Shown here piece after piece: positions 43,218-53,469 of a stretch of DNA of 64,000 bases (the stretch's first letter is position 1; each line of letters begins with the position of its first letter). The stretch covers positions 34,624 to 98,623 of the forward strand of contig CACAXS010000002.1 of the NCBI GenBank assembly GCA_902536545.1, written 5' to 3'. The stretch is from an uncultured Prochlorococcus sp. GTDB taxonomy: Bacteria; Cyanobacteriota; Cyanobacteriia; PCC-6307; Cyanobiaceae. A program made the translations under genes and the position numbers. The notes under the pieces are model-generated. The model saw nothing but the letters and a program-made list of their open reading frames with translations, was not told where the DNA came from and ran no database searches.

Positions 43218-44141
43218 ATGGAAACTAAAGATGGATTCTTAGTAATTGATAAAGGTAAAGGATGTACCTCACATGATTGTGTTAAACGAATAAGAAAGTT
43301 ACTAAATATAAAGAAGGTCGGCCACACAGGAACTCTTGACCCAGAAGTTATAGGAACATTACCAATCGCTGTAGGCAGTGCAACGAGATTTATTCAATAT
43401 CTTCCTCAAGGTAAAACTTACATAGGACAAATTAAATTAGGGATAAGAACTAACACTGATGATATTCAAGGAGAAATAATTAGTCAAAAAAGTTGGCCTA
43501 AAATCAGCTGCGAAAAATTAGATCAATACTTAAATAGTTTTAGAGGAATTATTAAACAAATTCCACCTAAAGTATCTAGTGTGCACGTTAATGGAGAGAG
43601 AGCTTATAAAAAATCTTTCAGGAATGAATTTTTTGAATTGGCACCAAGAGAAGTAAAAATAGACAAACTTACTTTAATGAAATGGGACCAAATTAACGGG
43701 ATCATAGAAATAAAAATCAAATGTTCAGCTGGTACATACATAAGAGCAATTGCAAGAGATTTGGGTGAAATTCTTAATTCCAAAGGTTGCCTTCTACAAC
43801 TCAAAAGAATTTCAGCTTGTGGCTTTGATGAAAAAAACTCGATAAAAATATCTGATATTGAAAAAGAAAAAGGGGGAGCAAAATCGAAAAATTTTATTAT
43901 TCCAACAATTTCTGCTCTTAATCACATTTCAACATTTGTTTTAAATAACGAAGAACAAATCAATTTTTGGCAAACAGGAAGAGCAATTAAAGTTGATATT
44001 AATTACTTCCAGGAAAGCAAATCTTTTGACTATAAAAAACCCTTAAAAATAATAGATAAAAAACAAACACTACTTGGGATAGGCTTCTTAAATAAAGATC
44101 AATCTAATATAAATCCAAAATTAGTTCTTAATGCTAAATAA
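43218..44141 (+). CDS. truB: tRNA pseudouridine-55 synthase
   Basis: [43 protein letters not shown]. Confidence 0.95.
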   Translation: METKDGFLVIDKGKGCTSHDCVKRIRKLLNIKKVGHTGTLDPEVIGTLPIAVGSATRFIQYLPQGKTYIGQIKLGIRTNTDDIQGEIISQKSWPKISCEKLDQYLNSFRGIIKQIPPKVSSVHVNGERAYKKSFRNEFFELAPREVKIDKLTLMKWDQINGIIEIKIKCSAGTYIRAIARDLGEILNSKGCLLQLKRISACGFDEKNSIKISDIEKEKGGAKSKNFIIPTISALNHISTFVLNNEEQINFWQTGRAIKVDINYFQESKSFDYKKPLKIIDKKQTLLGIGFLNKDQSNINPKLVLNAK

Positions 44142-44144
44142 CTT

Positions 44145-45326
44145 CTACAGGTAATCTTTTTTAAAAGGTTTAATCTGCACACCCTTATAAAAATACTTTA
44201 ATATTCTTTCAGCTTTTTGGCCTCTAGACGCCAGATATTTAGCACCCCATTGACTCATTCCTACTCCATGACCTGATCCCTGTCCAAAAATTATCAAACC
44301 TTTTTTTATAGGAAATTTGTTGTTTAATTCTTCCTCAAAAAATTTAAATCTCACAAAATTACTGTTCAGGCCTAATCTTTTTCTTAAAGCTACCCCAGAC
44401 ATTTGATCAGAACCATAAGCCCCAATAAGTTTTACATTTTTTACCCTCCCTGTACTAGTAATATCTAGGATCTCTATATTCTTTAAACCTCCAATCTTGG
44501 GAAATAAATTTATTAATTCATTACTCGAAATTTTTTTTTGCCATCTAAATTTTGGATTATTTTTATCAAAATCTTTCACACTTGATAAATATGGATATTT
44601 ATTCTTCCATACATCTTGGCTATTTTCTGTCATTCCACCTGAGCTGCTATGAAACAAAGAATTAATTAATTTATTTTTAAACGTTAAAACTAAAGATCTT
44701 GTACTTTTAACGGCTCTGAAAGTTTTATAAGTTCTTGATTCTAAGCCATTATAGACTTGATTTTTCTGGGTTGAATCTATATCAAATAGATCATTTCCCT
44801 TTTGCTTTAAAGCATAAGTTCTAGAGGCAATTGCTTGTGCTTTTAATGCTTCAATAGGCCATTTTGTTGGCATTTCTGAGCCTACTACACTACTTAGGTA
44901 TTTTTCTATTCCTAAAACATTTACTACCAATATTTCAGAATCAGAGACAAAGAGATTAAGCTTACCAGAAAATCTCTTCTGACCTACCCATATACCTCTC
45001 CCATCAGAGGATCTAATTTGAAATTGTTGATTATTTTTTAAGTTATATTTTTTTTGTTTATTTCTATCAAAATATAAAATTTTTTCATTTTTCTCATTTT
45101 TCAAAGTTAAGCCTTTTATTTTTTTACTTGAAAAAAATTCCCCCTCTATTGTTAAAGGAATTGATCTATCGGATCTGATCCGTAAATTATTATTTTTTGA
45201 TATCAAAACTCTAATTATTGGCTCTCTAGATGCAAAAGTACTTTCACTCTGAAAAACACAAATAAATAAAATACTAATCAGGCAATATTTACTATATTTA
45301 TATTTATTTTTAAATTTAAGTATCAC
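44145..45326 (-). CDS. SpoIID/LytB-domain exported protein
   Basis: YLSSVVGSEMPTKWPIEALKAQAIASRTYAL, FHSSSGGMTENSQDVW, GQGSGHGVGMSQWGAKYLA. Confidence 0.9.
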   Translation of the reverse strand: MILKFKNKYKYSKYCLISILFICVFQSESTFASREPIIRVLISKNNNLRIRSDRSIPLTIEGEFFSSKKIKGLTLKNEKNEKILYFDRNKQKKYNLKNNQQFQIRSSDGRGIWVGQKRFSGKLNLFVSDSEILVVNVLGIEKYLSSVVGSEMPTKWPIEALKAQAIASRTYALKQKGNDLFDIDSTQKNQVYNGLESRTYKTFRAVKSTRSLVLTFKNKLINSLFHSSSGGMTENSQDVWKNKYPYLSSVKDFDKNNPKFRWQKKISSNELINLFPKIGGLKNIEILDITSTGRVKNVKLIGAYGSDQMSGVALRKRLGLNSNFVRFKFFEEELNNKFPIKKGLIIFGQGSGHGVGMSQWGAKYLASRGQKAERILKYFYKGVQIKPFKKDYL

Positions 45327-45415
45327 TTTGTTTAAAAAACAAATGCTTAATTTGCCTAAGTTTGACTAAAAGTCTAGATTTAATCCAGATATAAAAATAA
45401 AAATATCATAAATAA

Positions 45416-46354
45416 GTGAATATCACCTTCTTAGGAACAAGCTCAGGGGTCCCATCCTTAACAAGAAATGTTTCTTCACTAGCACTTAAATTATCACAGT
45501 CATCAGAAGTTTGGCTTTTTGATTGTGGAGAGGGAACGCAACATCAAATAATGAAAAGTAATATAAAATCTTCACAAATCAAGAAAATATTTATTACACA
45601 TATGCATGGTGATCATATTTATGGTTTGCCTGGACTTTTGGCTACCTTAGGTTTATCAGGCAATAGTGAGGGTATTGACATTTACGGTCCTTCAGAGTTG
45701 AGAAGCTTTATAAACTCAGCGCTTAAAAGTAGTTTTTGCAAATTGTCATTCCCATTGCATTTTGTGGAAGTTGAAAATTTTGCATCAAAAAATAAAATTT
45801 TATTTGAAAACAACAAAATAAAAGTAAATTGCGCCTGCCTTAAACATAAAATACCTGCTTATGGTTATAGGGTTAGTGAAAAAGATAAGCCAGGTATATT
45901 TGATATCAAAAAAGCAGAGTCTTTAAAAATAGCACCTGGACCAATTTATTCAGAACTGCAACAAGGTAAAAAAGTCGTATTAGCGGATGGAAGGTCATTT
46001 GATGGGAAAGAATTCTGCGGACCGCCTAGAGAGGGAGAAAGTTTTGTTTATTGCACAGATACAGTCTTTAGCGAATCAGCTGTTTCATTATCGAAAAATG
46101 CCGATTTACTCGTACATGAATCAACATTTTCTCAGGAGGATGAGAGCATGGCCTATGAAAAATTACATTCCACAACAATCATGGCTGCCAAAACAGCATT
46201 ATTATCTAATACAAAAAAATTAATTATTACTCATTTAAGTCCAAGATACACTAATAAAAATTCAATTACACCAAGCGATTTGCTTAAAGAGGCACAAAAA
46301 GTTTTCCCAAATACTCACCTTGCCAAAGATTTTCTAACTGCAGAAATAAAATAA
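45416..46354 (+). CDS. rnz: Ribonuclease Z
   Basis: FLGTSSGVPSLTRNVSS, ITHMHGDHIYGLPGLL, HESTFSQED; GTG start. Confidence 0.95.
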   Translation: MNITFLGTSSGVPSLTRNVSSLALKLSQSSEVWLFDCGEGTQHQIMKSNIKSSQIKKIFITHMHGDHIYGLPGLLATLGLSGNSEGIDIYGPSELRSFINSALKSSFCKLSFPLHFVEVENFASKNKILFENNKIKVNCACLKHKIPAYGYRVSEKDKPGIFDIKKAESLKIAPGPIYSELQQGKKVVLADGRSFDGKEFCGPPREGESFVYCTDTVFSESAVSLSKNADLLVHESTFSQEDESMAYEKLHSTTIMAAKTALLSNTKKLIITHLSPRYTNKNSITPSDLLKEAQKVFPNTHLAKDFLTAEIK

Positions 46355-46360
46355 ACTGCA

Positions 46361-46400
46361 ACAGTTCGTTAGCAGGAGCGTTGTAAACGACCAACCCGTG
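46361..46400 (+). ncRNA. Candidate small RNA/leader motif, copy A
   Basis: AGCAGGAGCGTTGTAAACGACCAACCCG; shares its core and hairpin with 59161-59200 (minus). Confidence 0.4.
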
Positions 46401-46425
46401 AAATAATAGTTTTAGGTTTTTATAT

Positions 46426-46989
46426 TTGATGTCGATCGAAATGGTCTCTATTTTTTCATCATTACATAAGTCTTGTAAAAGACTATTTATTTTTCTTCCA
46501 TTAATTATTGGGTTACTAATTAATCCAATATCTGCAAATGCACTCTATCCTAGTGATCCTTCATCAGTTGACGTTCTAAAAGATGATCTTCACGGTGCCG
46601 ACCTTCATAATACTGAATATGTTAAATATGATTTATCTAATCAAGATTTAGGAGAAGCTAATCTTCAAGGCGCATATATGAGCGTAACTACAGCAAAAAA
46701 CTCTAGTTTTAAAGGAGCCAATATGACAGACCTCATTGCATATGCAACACGCTTTGATAATGCTGACTTTACTGATGCAAATCTTACAAATGGTGAGCTA
46801 ATGAAAAGTGTTTTCGATGGAGCAATTATTGATGGGGCAGACTTTACTGATGCAAATCTTGATCTTTCTCAGAGAAAGTCATTATGTGAAAGAGCTAGTG
46901 GAACTAACTCACAAACTGGAGTTAATACAATTGATAGTCTTGAATGCACTGGTTTAAAAGGTTACATGCCTCCAAAGCCAAAAGCATAA
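46426..46989 (+). CDS. Pentapeptide-repeat exported (probably lumenal) protein
   Basis: Signal-like LFIFLPLIIGLLINPISANA; repeats ANLQGAY, ADFTDANL, ADFTDANL. Real start may be 46429 or 46441. Confidence 0.88.
   Translation: MMSIEMVSIFSSLHKSCKRLFIFLPLIIGLLINPISANALYPSDPSSVDVLKDDLHGADLHNTEYVKYDLSNQDLGEANLQGAYMSVTTAKNSSFKGANMTDLIAYATRFDNADFTDANLTNGELMKSVFDGAIIDGADFTDANLDLSQRKSLCERASGTNSQTGVNTIDSLECTGLKGYMPPKPKA
46765..46785 (+). repeat. 21-nt direct repeat unit 1 within pentapeptide gene
   Basis: gactttactgatgcaaatctt; identical copy at 46840-46860. Confidence 0.9.
46840..46860 (+). repeat. 21-nt direct repeat unit 2 within pentapeptide gene
   Basis: gactttactgatgcaaatctt; identical copy at 46765-46785. 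Confidence 0.9.
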
Positions 46990-46998
46990 TATTTAAAG

Positions 46999-47367
46999 CT
47001 AACCAATTTCAGAAGGGAAGATATTACCAGGCTCTTTTGAGCCTGGTTTTTTGCTATACCACCATTCTTGAATATCAGAAGAAAATTTCTTTGAAAAAAG
47101 AGTTATAACTGTCACAACAGGTTTTGATCCAGGCTCCAAAATCTGAACTGAGTAAGATGGGCATTTTCTTGAAGCCATATCAGCAACGAACCTAGACCCT
47201 ATTCTTCTCCAACTAGGCTCCTTACTTCTCCAAGCAAGTCTTGAGCAGGGCCAAGGTAATTCTTCCCTATCATAAAGTCTGCAACATGGTCCAATTACCT
47301 TATAACTGTACTGACCCCCATAACTTGATTGAACACTGCCGGTCTTGAAAAATTCAAATTTATACAT
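46999..47367 (-). CDS. Conserved hypothetical protein
   Basis: Intact 122-aa ORF, GPCCRLYDREELPWPCSRLAWRSKEPSW; own gene between convergent neighbour and petF. Confidence 0.65.
   Translation of the reverse strand: MYKFEFFKTGSVQSSYGGQYSYKVIGPCCRLYDREELPWPCSRLAWRSKEPSWRRIGSRFVADMASRKCPSYSVQILEPGSKPVVTVITLFSKKFSSDIQEWWYSKKPGSKEPGNIFPSEIG
47027..47052 (+). terminator. Rho-independent terminator of the pentapeptide gene
   Basis: CCAGGCTC-TTTT-GAGCCTGG-TTTTTT, perfect 8-bp stem. Confidence 0.88.
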
Positions 47368-47371
47368 TTAC

Positions 47372-47400
47372 AAAAAAAAACCACCTTTATAGAGGGTGGC
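47372..47400 (-). terminator. Rho-independent terminator downstream of petF
   Basis: Minus strand GCCACCctctataaaGGTGG followed by a run of T. Confidence 0.8.
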
Positions 47401-47445
47401 AGAGAAATAATCAATAATCAACTTAGAAAAGTTAAAATTTTATAA

Positions 47446-47745
47446 TTAGTACAATTCTTCCTCAGCATGAGTTGTAATTGTTACGTCAGATGTTGGATAA
47501 GCAACACAAGTAAGAACAAAACCAGCTTCTAGTTGGTCGTCATCCAAGAAACTTTGATCTGATTGATCAACACTACCTGAAGTAACTTTTCCAGCACATG
47601 TTGAACATGCTCCAGCTCTACAGGAATAAGGAAGGTCAATACCTTGTTCTTCTGCTGCATCGAGGATGTATTGGTCATCAGGTACTTCAATCGTTGAATT
47701 GAGACCTTCACCTTCGCCGATGAGAGTAACTTTGTAAGAAGCCAT
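47446..47745 (-). CDS. petF: 2Fe-2S plant-type ferredoxin
   Basis: [54 protein letters not shown]. Confidence 0.97.
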   Translation of the reverse strand: MASYKVTLIGEGEGLNSTIEVPDDQYILDAAEEQGIDLPYSCRAGACSTCAGKVTSGSVDQSDQSFLDDDQLEAGFVLTCVAYPTSDVTITTHAEEELY

Positions 47746-47879
47746 TTAAATAATAAATTGTTGGTAATTAATACCTATTAAATACATTTTTAACATCGAT
47801 TAGGTCGATATGTGAGATTTTGAAGTAAAAAATGACACAATAAAATGTATGAAAGAGTATCCATAAGAAAAACTTATAC

Positions 47880-48791
47880 TTAGGTTGAATTACTGGCTTT
47901 TTGGGCAGAAATGCAGACCCAATCTTTTCTAGTTGATACATCCAATAAATTCAAGTCATTCTGAATTAATATTTTTATAATTTCATCCTTTTGTGAATTA
48001 AGAATTCCACTAAAAATGACTTCCCCATTGTTTCTCAAGCACTTATAAATATTTGGAATCATTCCTTTTATTACTTCGGCAAGAATATTGCATAAAACAA
48101 AATCAAATTGTTTGAGTTGATTTTTTAAAATTACCTCATTAAAAGATCCCAAATATGTATTTAAGTTGTTTAAATTACCGAAATTTAGTTGGAAATTAGA
48201 TTTTGTTGAATTTATAGCTAAATAATCATTATCCACTGCAAAAACCTCTTTAGCGTCAAGCAATCTTGCAGCGACACTCAAAATCCCGCTACCACTCCCA
48301 ATATCCAATATCTTTTTATTAGAAAAAAAAATATTCTCCATTTTTTCCAAGCAAAGATAAGTCGAAGGGTGACTTCCTGTACCAAAGGCTGCTCCAGGAT
48401 CAATTTTTATGATTTTTTTATCTTTAAATGTTTCATTTAGATTCATCCAACAAGGCAATATTAAAAAATGATTTCCTACTAATTCAGGCGCCCAATATTT
48501 CTTCCAACTTGTCAACCAATCCTCCTCTTTAATAATGCTCCAATCAAAAAATTGATTCCTAGGGACATTAATGTTTAGAAGTTTGATAATTATTTTTTCA
48601 AAATCAAACCTAGAACTCTCGCCCCAATCATCGACTGGAAGCCATATATTCACCTCTTTTTTATTTTCATTTTTAATTAAATATTCAAATGAAAAACTTA
48701 ATATTCCCAGCTCATTTAATTTCCAAATAATAATTTCTTCAGAATCACTTTCTATCAGAAAAGTTAGTTTATACCAATCTTTAATTGCCAT
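47880..48791 (-). CDS. prmA: Ribosomal protein L11 methyltransferase
   Basis: [48 protein letters not shown]. Confidence 0.93.
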   Translation of the reverse strand: MAIKDWYKLTFLIESDSEEIIIWKLNELGILSFSFEYLIKNENKKEVNIWLPVDDWGESSRFDFEKIIIKLLNINVPRNQFFDWSIIKEEDWLTSWKKYWAPELVGNHFLILPCWMNLNETFKDKKIIKIDPGAAFGTGSHPSTYLCLEKMENIFFSNKKILDIGSGSGILSVAARLLDAKEVFAVDNDYLAINSTKSNFQLNFGNLNNLNTYLGSFNEVILKNQLKQFDFVLCNILAEVIKGMIPNIYKCLRNNGEVIFSGILNSQKDEIIKILIQNDLNLLDVSTRKDWVCISAQKASNST

Positions 48792-48810
48792 TAATATAAA
48801 GCTGGCCTTT

Positions 48811-50397
48811 TTAAAGAGTAACTGGATTAGCGTTGGTAATTCCCTCTACTTCAATAATGGTTTCGAGCAGCTTATTAGGAATTGGATCATCAATACTTAG
48901 AACCATAACAGCTTCTCCTCTAACAATTTTGCGCCCAACTTGCATCGAGGCAATATTTACATTATTGCTACCTAATAAAGAACCAAGCTTGCCAATAATA
49001 CCAGGCATATCTCTGTGCCTAGTAACAAGCATGTATCTACTTGGCGATACATTAACAGGATATTGATCAATACTAATAATTCTTAATTCCCCATCAGCAA
49101 AAATGCTTCCTGCTACGCTATGGTCGCCATTATCTCCATATGTGGTTAACTGAAGCGACCCACTAGCAAATTCTGGTCTCGCCTCATCTTTATTCTCGAC
49201 TACCGAAATACCTCTTGAATCTGCTTCAAGCGAAGCATTTACATAATTAATCCTATCTCCCAAAGCTTTACTTAGAAGGCCTTTTAGACTAGCTATGATT
49301 AATGGCTGAGAAGGATGTTGAACAAATTCACCTTGAAGTTTGACTTCTAGTTTCTGTATCTGCCCACCTGAAAGCTGGCTTATAAGCAGACCCATTGTTT
49401 CAGCCAACTGCAAATGAGGTTTTAGACTGTCCATAATATCAGGGCTCAAACCTGGTATATTTACTGCGGTTCTAGCAGATAAACCAAGCAAGACATCTCT
49501 TATTTGTTCTGCAACATCAACAGCTACATTTTCTTGTGCTTCCCGAGTAGATGCTCCTAAGTGTGGGGTAAGGATAAGATTCTTTTCAACCTTCAAAAGT
49601 GGTGAATTTGATTCCAAAGGTTCTTTAGAAAAGACATCTATAGCAGCACCTGCAATCAATGATTTATTTAAAGCATCTGCTAATGCCTGTTCATCAATTA
49701 AGCCTCCTCGAGCACAATTAATTAATTTTGCGCTACTTTTCATACTTTTAAGGACATCTATATTTACTAAATTCTCTGTCTCTGGTGTGCGAGGCAAATG
49801 CAAAGTTACATAATCAGATTGTTTGAATAAATCCTCTAATTCAGATAGTTTAACTTGTATTTGTTGAGCTCTTTCGGTTGAAACAAAGGGATCATATCCG
49901 TAAACTTCCATTCCTAATGCATTAGCAACTTTCGCTACATGAGCACCAATTTTCCCTAAACCTACTACACCTAATTTTTTCTTATAAAGCTCATTACCAA
50001 CAAATTTCTTTCTTTCCCATTTACCTAACAAAGTACTACTATTAGCGATTGGAATATGTCTAGATAAAGCCAACATCATAGCTATAGTATGTTCAGCAGC
50101 AGCTATCGTGTTACCCCCTGGAGAATTAACAACAAGAACTCCTTTTTGCGTAGCTGCCTTAACATTTACATTATCAACTCCAACTCCTGCTCTTCCAATA
50201 ATTCTCAGTTTACTTGAAGATTTAATAATTTCTTCAGTCACTTGAGTACCAGAGCGAATCATTAAAGCATCATAATCGTTAATAATGGAAGCTAGCTCAG
50301 AGTCTGAGATTCCAATCTTCTGATCAACCTGTGCAACTTGTGAAAGAATATCGATTCCTGTTTGATCAATTGGATCTGTAATTAGAACTTTTGTCAT
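48811..50397 (-). CDS. serA: D-3-phosphoglycerate dehydrogenase
   Basis: [48 protein letters not shown]-terminal ACT domain. Confidence 0.97.
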   Translation of the reverse strand: MTKVLITDPIDQTGIDILSQVAQVDQKIGISDSELASIINDYDALMIRSGTQVTEEIIKSSSKLRIIGRAGVGVDNVNVKAATQKGVLVVNSPGGNTIAAAEHTIAMMLALSRHIPIANSSTLLGKWERKKFVGNELYKKKLGVVGLGKIGAHVAKVANALGMEVYGYDPFVSTERAQQIQVKLSELEDLFKQSDYVTLHLPRTPETENLVNIDVLKSMKSSAKLINCARGGLIDEQALADALNKSLIAGAAIDVFSKEPLESNSPLLKVEKNLILTPHLGASTREAQENVAVDVAEQIRDVLLGLSARTAVNIPGLSPDIMDSLKPHLQLAETMGLLISQLSGGQIQKLEVKLQGEFVQHPSQPLIIASLKGLLSKALGDRINYVNASLEADSRGISVVENKDEARPEFASGSLQLTTYGDNGDHSVAGSIFADGELRIISIDQYPVNVSPSRYMLVTRHRDMPGIIGKLGSLLGSNNVNIASMQVGRKIVRGEAVMVLSIDDPIPNKLLETIIEVEGITNANPVTL

Positions 50398-50496
50398 TTA
50401 AGATTGGTTCTTTAATCTTTTACTTTAACTTAATCTATAGTGTATGTATCTTATTTTATTAATTTGAATAACACACAAACATTTGAGGATTGAGAT

Positions 50497-51063
50497 TTGA
50501 CAAAAAGCATTGTGATATTTGAAGACATTGATAAATGTATCCAACTATTTGAAGTTTTCAAAGAAAAATCAGTAATGCTCTCTGAGGCTATTTTGATCCC
50601 ACCAATAAGTGAGAAAATATCATCAGATGAAACAGAGTTGCTAAATTCGAAAGCGAATATTTTATTCAAATCTCAAAATTTTGAAGATATAAGAATTTTA
50701 AATCCTAAACTTGATAGAAAGATTAGACAAAAAGCAATGAGAAGTTGGCTAATGCCATTTGGTTTTATAGCTGGAATAGCTTTCTCTAATATGACAAATT
50801 TATCTACTTTCAGTTTTATTGGTTTGAATAACATCGGTGAATCCTTAATAGGAGGTCTTTTAGGAATGGGTTCAGGATATTTAGGTAGTGTCGTTTCTTC
50901 TGCAAGTATCAACATCAATAGGAATAAAGAGTTGAGATCTATTATTAATTTAAATAAAGAGGGTAAATGGCTTGTTCTGATTGAAAATCAAATTGGAGCT
51001 GAATTACCATGGGCTTTGATAAAAAAATCAGAAGCAAAAGATATAATTTTTTTAGAAGGATAG
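50497..51063 (+). CDS. Conserved hypothetical membrane-associated protein
   Basis: Gly-rich hydrophobic segment FGFIAGIAFSNMT...SLIGGLLGMGSGYLGSVVSSA; TTG start. Confidence 0.7.
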   Translation: MTKSIVIFEDIDKCIQLFEVFKEKSVMLSEAILIPPISEKISSDETELLNSKANILFKSQNFEDIRILNPKLDRKIRQKAMRSWLMPFGFIAGIAFSNMTNLSTFSFIGLNNIGESLIGGLLGMGSGYLGSVVSSASININRNKELRSIINLNKEGKWLVLIENQIGAELPWALIKKSEAKDIIFLEG

Positions 51064-51079
51064 ATGATTGACTTAAAAG

Positions 51080-51871
51080 ATGATTGACTTAAAAGAAATC
51101 TTAATAAATTCAAACTACAAAAAAGAAACTGAGGAATTAATAAATATTGCTAATTTAGCTTACAAACACTGGGAAACTTATTGGACTGGGTTTAATTCGA
51201 CTTATGTTTGCGAAGAGATTTTAAAAGACTTTGAAAATTTAAATGATTTCAAATTTTTTATTTATGGAGGATACTCCTCTTCTCAAAGATCTAGGATAGC
51301 TTGCTTTAGAGGAGATAATATTCCTGAAGAGGATACGCTAAAAAGTAATTTTCCAGCTCAAGGAATAAAAATTAATGGAAATTTTTTATTTGATAATGCT
51401 ACACAAGAGGACTTTAGATCCCTCTTGATTAAAAATGGGGTAAATCAAATAAAAGTTGGAGATATATGGACTATTGGCGATAGAGGAGCACAAGGGATAA
51501 TTGATAATTTAGATATTAAGCATCTAGATGAAAAGATTTTTTATTTGAGAGAGGTAAAAGTAAATATTAATGTAGTAGGTATAGATGAATTACAAATACC
51601 TTCTGGAAGATCAAAAAAACTTGTCAATACAGTAGAAGCTTCAACAAGATTAGATGCTATAGCTTCAGCTGGCTTTAGGGTATCACGAACCAAAATCATC
51701 GAAAGGATAGAAAATGGAATGCTCAGATTAAATGGAAGCAAAGTTAATAAGCCAACTATTAATCTAAAAATTGGCGATAAACTAGAACTTGAAAATAAAG
51801 GATTTATCGAAATTCTAAATTTAGAAATAACCAAAAGAGAACGATGGAAAGTTAAATTACTTAGAAAATGA
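51080..51871 (+). CDS. S4-domain RNA-binding protein (photosystem II S4 type)
   Basis: C-terminal S4 domain RLDAIASAGFRVSRTKIIERIENGMLRLNGSKVNKPTINLKIGDKLELENKG. Confidence 0.85.
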   Translation: MIDLKEILINSNYKKETEELINIANLAYKHWETYWTGFNSTYVCEEILKDFENLNDFKFFIYGGYSSSQRSRIACFRGDNIPEEDTLKSNFPAQGIKINGNFLFDNATQEDFRSLLIKNGVNQIKVGDIWTIGDRGAQGIIDNLDIKHLDEKIFYLREVKVNINVVGIDELQIPSGRSKKLVNTVEASTRLDAIASAGFRVSRTKIIERIENGMLRLNGSKVNKPTINLKIGDKLELENKGFIEILNLEITKRERWKVKLLRK

Positions 51872-51920
51872 AACGCAACCTGCTATTTTCTTATAAGAGG
51901 GATTAAAAATTCTTCAATTT

Positions 51921-51992
51921 GGGCGATTAGCTCAGTGGTAGAGCACTACCTCGACACGGTAGTGGCCACTGGTTCGAATCCAGTATCGCCCA
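51921..51992 (+). tRNA. tRNA-Val (GAC)
   Basis: gggcgat...atcgccc acceptor; anticodon loop tcgacac; ggttcgaatcc T arm. Confidence 0.95.
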
Positions 51993-52047
51993 TCAAAACT
52001 TTTGACGACCTAGGTTATATCCACAGAAAATAATTTCATTTTTTAGA

Positions 52048-52677
52048 TTGTTAAAAAAGATGAAACTTAATCAATTAATTAATCTACATAAGGGGCTCAC
52101 TGCATTTGTAGTGATAGGCCTTATGATTTTTTTTGATAATTTTACAATCGCTCCCTACGTTTATTTAGCTCTTCATGGTACTTATGGATTACTTTGGCTC
52201 CTAAAAGAAAAGATATTCCCAGATCCTTATTTTAAAGAAAAAATCAATTTTTTAACTTCAGTTACTGGTTTTATTTTCCTAGGAAGTTACTGGGTAGCTC
52301 CCTACATTCTTATCTCATCTCAGAAATCTGTTCCAAATATTCTAATAGCTGCATCTGTATCTATAAATATAATTGGTGTGTTTTTACATTTTGCTAGTGA
52401 TGCCCAAAAATATTTTTCTCTTAAATTAAAAAAAGATCTAATTAAAGAAGGATTTTTCAAAAATATAAGGAATACAAATTATCTTGGAGAAATACTAATT
52501 TATCTATCATTCGCCTTACTTTCAATGAGTTTCATTCCATTAGTAATTCTTGCAATATTTTTCTCTATAGTTTTTCTACCAAGAATGATAAAAAAAGATA
52601 AATCGCTTTCAAAATATGATTCGTTCGAAGAATACAAAAAGAAAAGTGGTCTAATATTGCCTAAATTAAATGTTTGA
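52048..52677 (+). CDS. Multi-TM protein, isoprenylcysteine methyltransferase / steroid reductase-like (DUF1295-like)
   Basis: Several TMs and GFFKNIRNTNYLGEILIYLSFALLS; C-terminal YDSFEEYKKKSGLILP. Confidence 0.65.
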   Translation: MLKKMKLNQLINLHKGLTAFVVIGLMIFFDNFTIAPYVYLALHGTYGLLWLLKEKIFPDPYFKEKINFLTSVTGFIFLGSYWVAPYILISSQKSVPNILIAASVSINIIGVFLHFASDAQKYFSLKLKKDLIKEGFFKNIRNTNYLGEILIYLSFALLSMSFIPLVILAIFFSIVFLPRMIKKDKSLSKYDSFEEYKKKSGLILPKLNV

Positions 52678-53221
52678 TAACAACTTACCAAGTTGGAGAC
52701 AAGATTTAAAATCTTCTAGAAAAAAAGAAGGCAAATCATCTTCTAATAGATGGATACAGCTTGCAACAGTCAGCGAAGAAAATGAGCCAAGATTAAGAAC
52801 AGTTGTTTTCAGAGGATGGCATGAAGATAGTTCAATGCTTATTTTTACAGATAGAAGAAGTGAAAAAATTGGGCATTTAAAATCCAATCCTAATGCAGAA
52901 ATATTATGGTTCTTTTTGAAAACCAAATCACAATATAGATTCAAAGGGAAAATACGTGAATTAAGTGATAACAAAAATTATTGGGATTTATTATCAGAAA
53001 AATCAAAATCTTCTTGGTTTTGGAGATGTCCGGGAGAGAAAATAAACCCAAAAGTGCAACCTGCTCATGAAATATTATCCAATCTACCCAAGTCAGAAAA
53101 TTTTGTAGTTCTAAATTTTGAAATCAATTCAGTAGATCTTCTTAAATTAGAACAGCCTGTTCATAAACGATATCTTTGGGAAAAGATTAAGAAATGGGAA
53201 AAAGTTGAAATTAATCCTTAA
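52670..53221 (+). CDS. Pyridoxamine 5'-phosphate oxidase-like flavoprotein
   Basis: IQLATVSEENEPRLRTVVFRGW, FTDRRSEKIGHLKSNPNAEILWFF. Confidence 0.85.
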   Translation: MFDNNLPSWRQDLKSSRKKEGKSSSNRWIQLATVSEENEPRLRTVVFRGWHEDSSMLIFTDRRSEKIGHLKSNPNAEILWFFLKTKSQYRFKGKIRELSDNKNYWDLLSEKSKSSWFWRCPGEKINPKVQPAHEILSNLPKSENFVVLNFEINSVDLLKLEQPVHKRYLWEKIKKWEKVEINP

Positions 53222-53295
53222 ATATTTCTAAATTGTATATTTAGGTTGAAAAACACATAGTGATAAGTCAGTTTTAAAAAAGAAGTAATATCCAT

Positions 53296-53469
53296 ATGAA
53301 TTTCTCAGAAATTCCAGAAAACCCTTTTATTTTTTTATCTTGGGTAACTGCTATAGGACTGTTTATTAGTCTTTCTGAAGCAACAATTAAGATAAAACTC
53401 GAGAAGAAAAACAGTTATCGCAAAAGGTTAGAGCTAGTAAATAGCCTTTATCCCAAAAAGTTAGCTTGA
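53296..53469 (+). CDS. 57-aa small hypothetical protein with one TM
   Basis: MNFSEIPENPFIFLSWVTAIGLFISLSEATIKIKLEKKNSYRKRLELVNSLYPKKLA; below ORF-track cutoff. Confidence 0.6.
   Translation: MNFSEIPENPFIFLSWVTAIGLFISLSEATIKIKLEKKNSYRKRLELVNSLYPKKLA

Noticed and set aside
48571-48900. 109-aa plus-strand ORF across prmA/serA
   Set aside because: Antisense to two well-supported genes.
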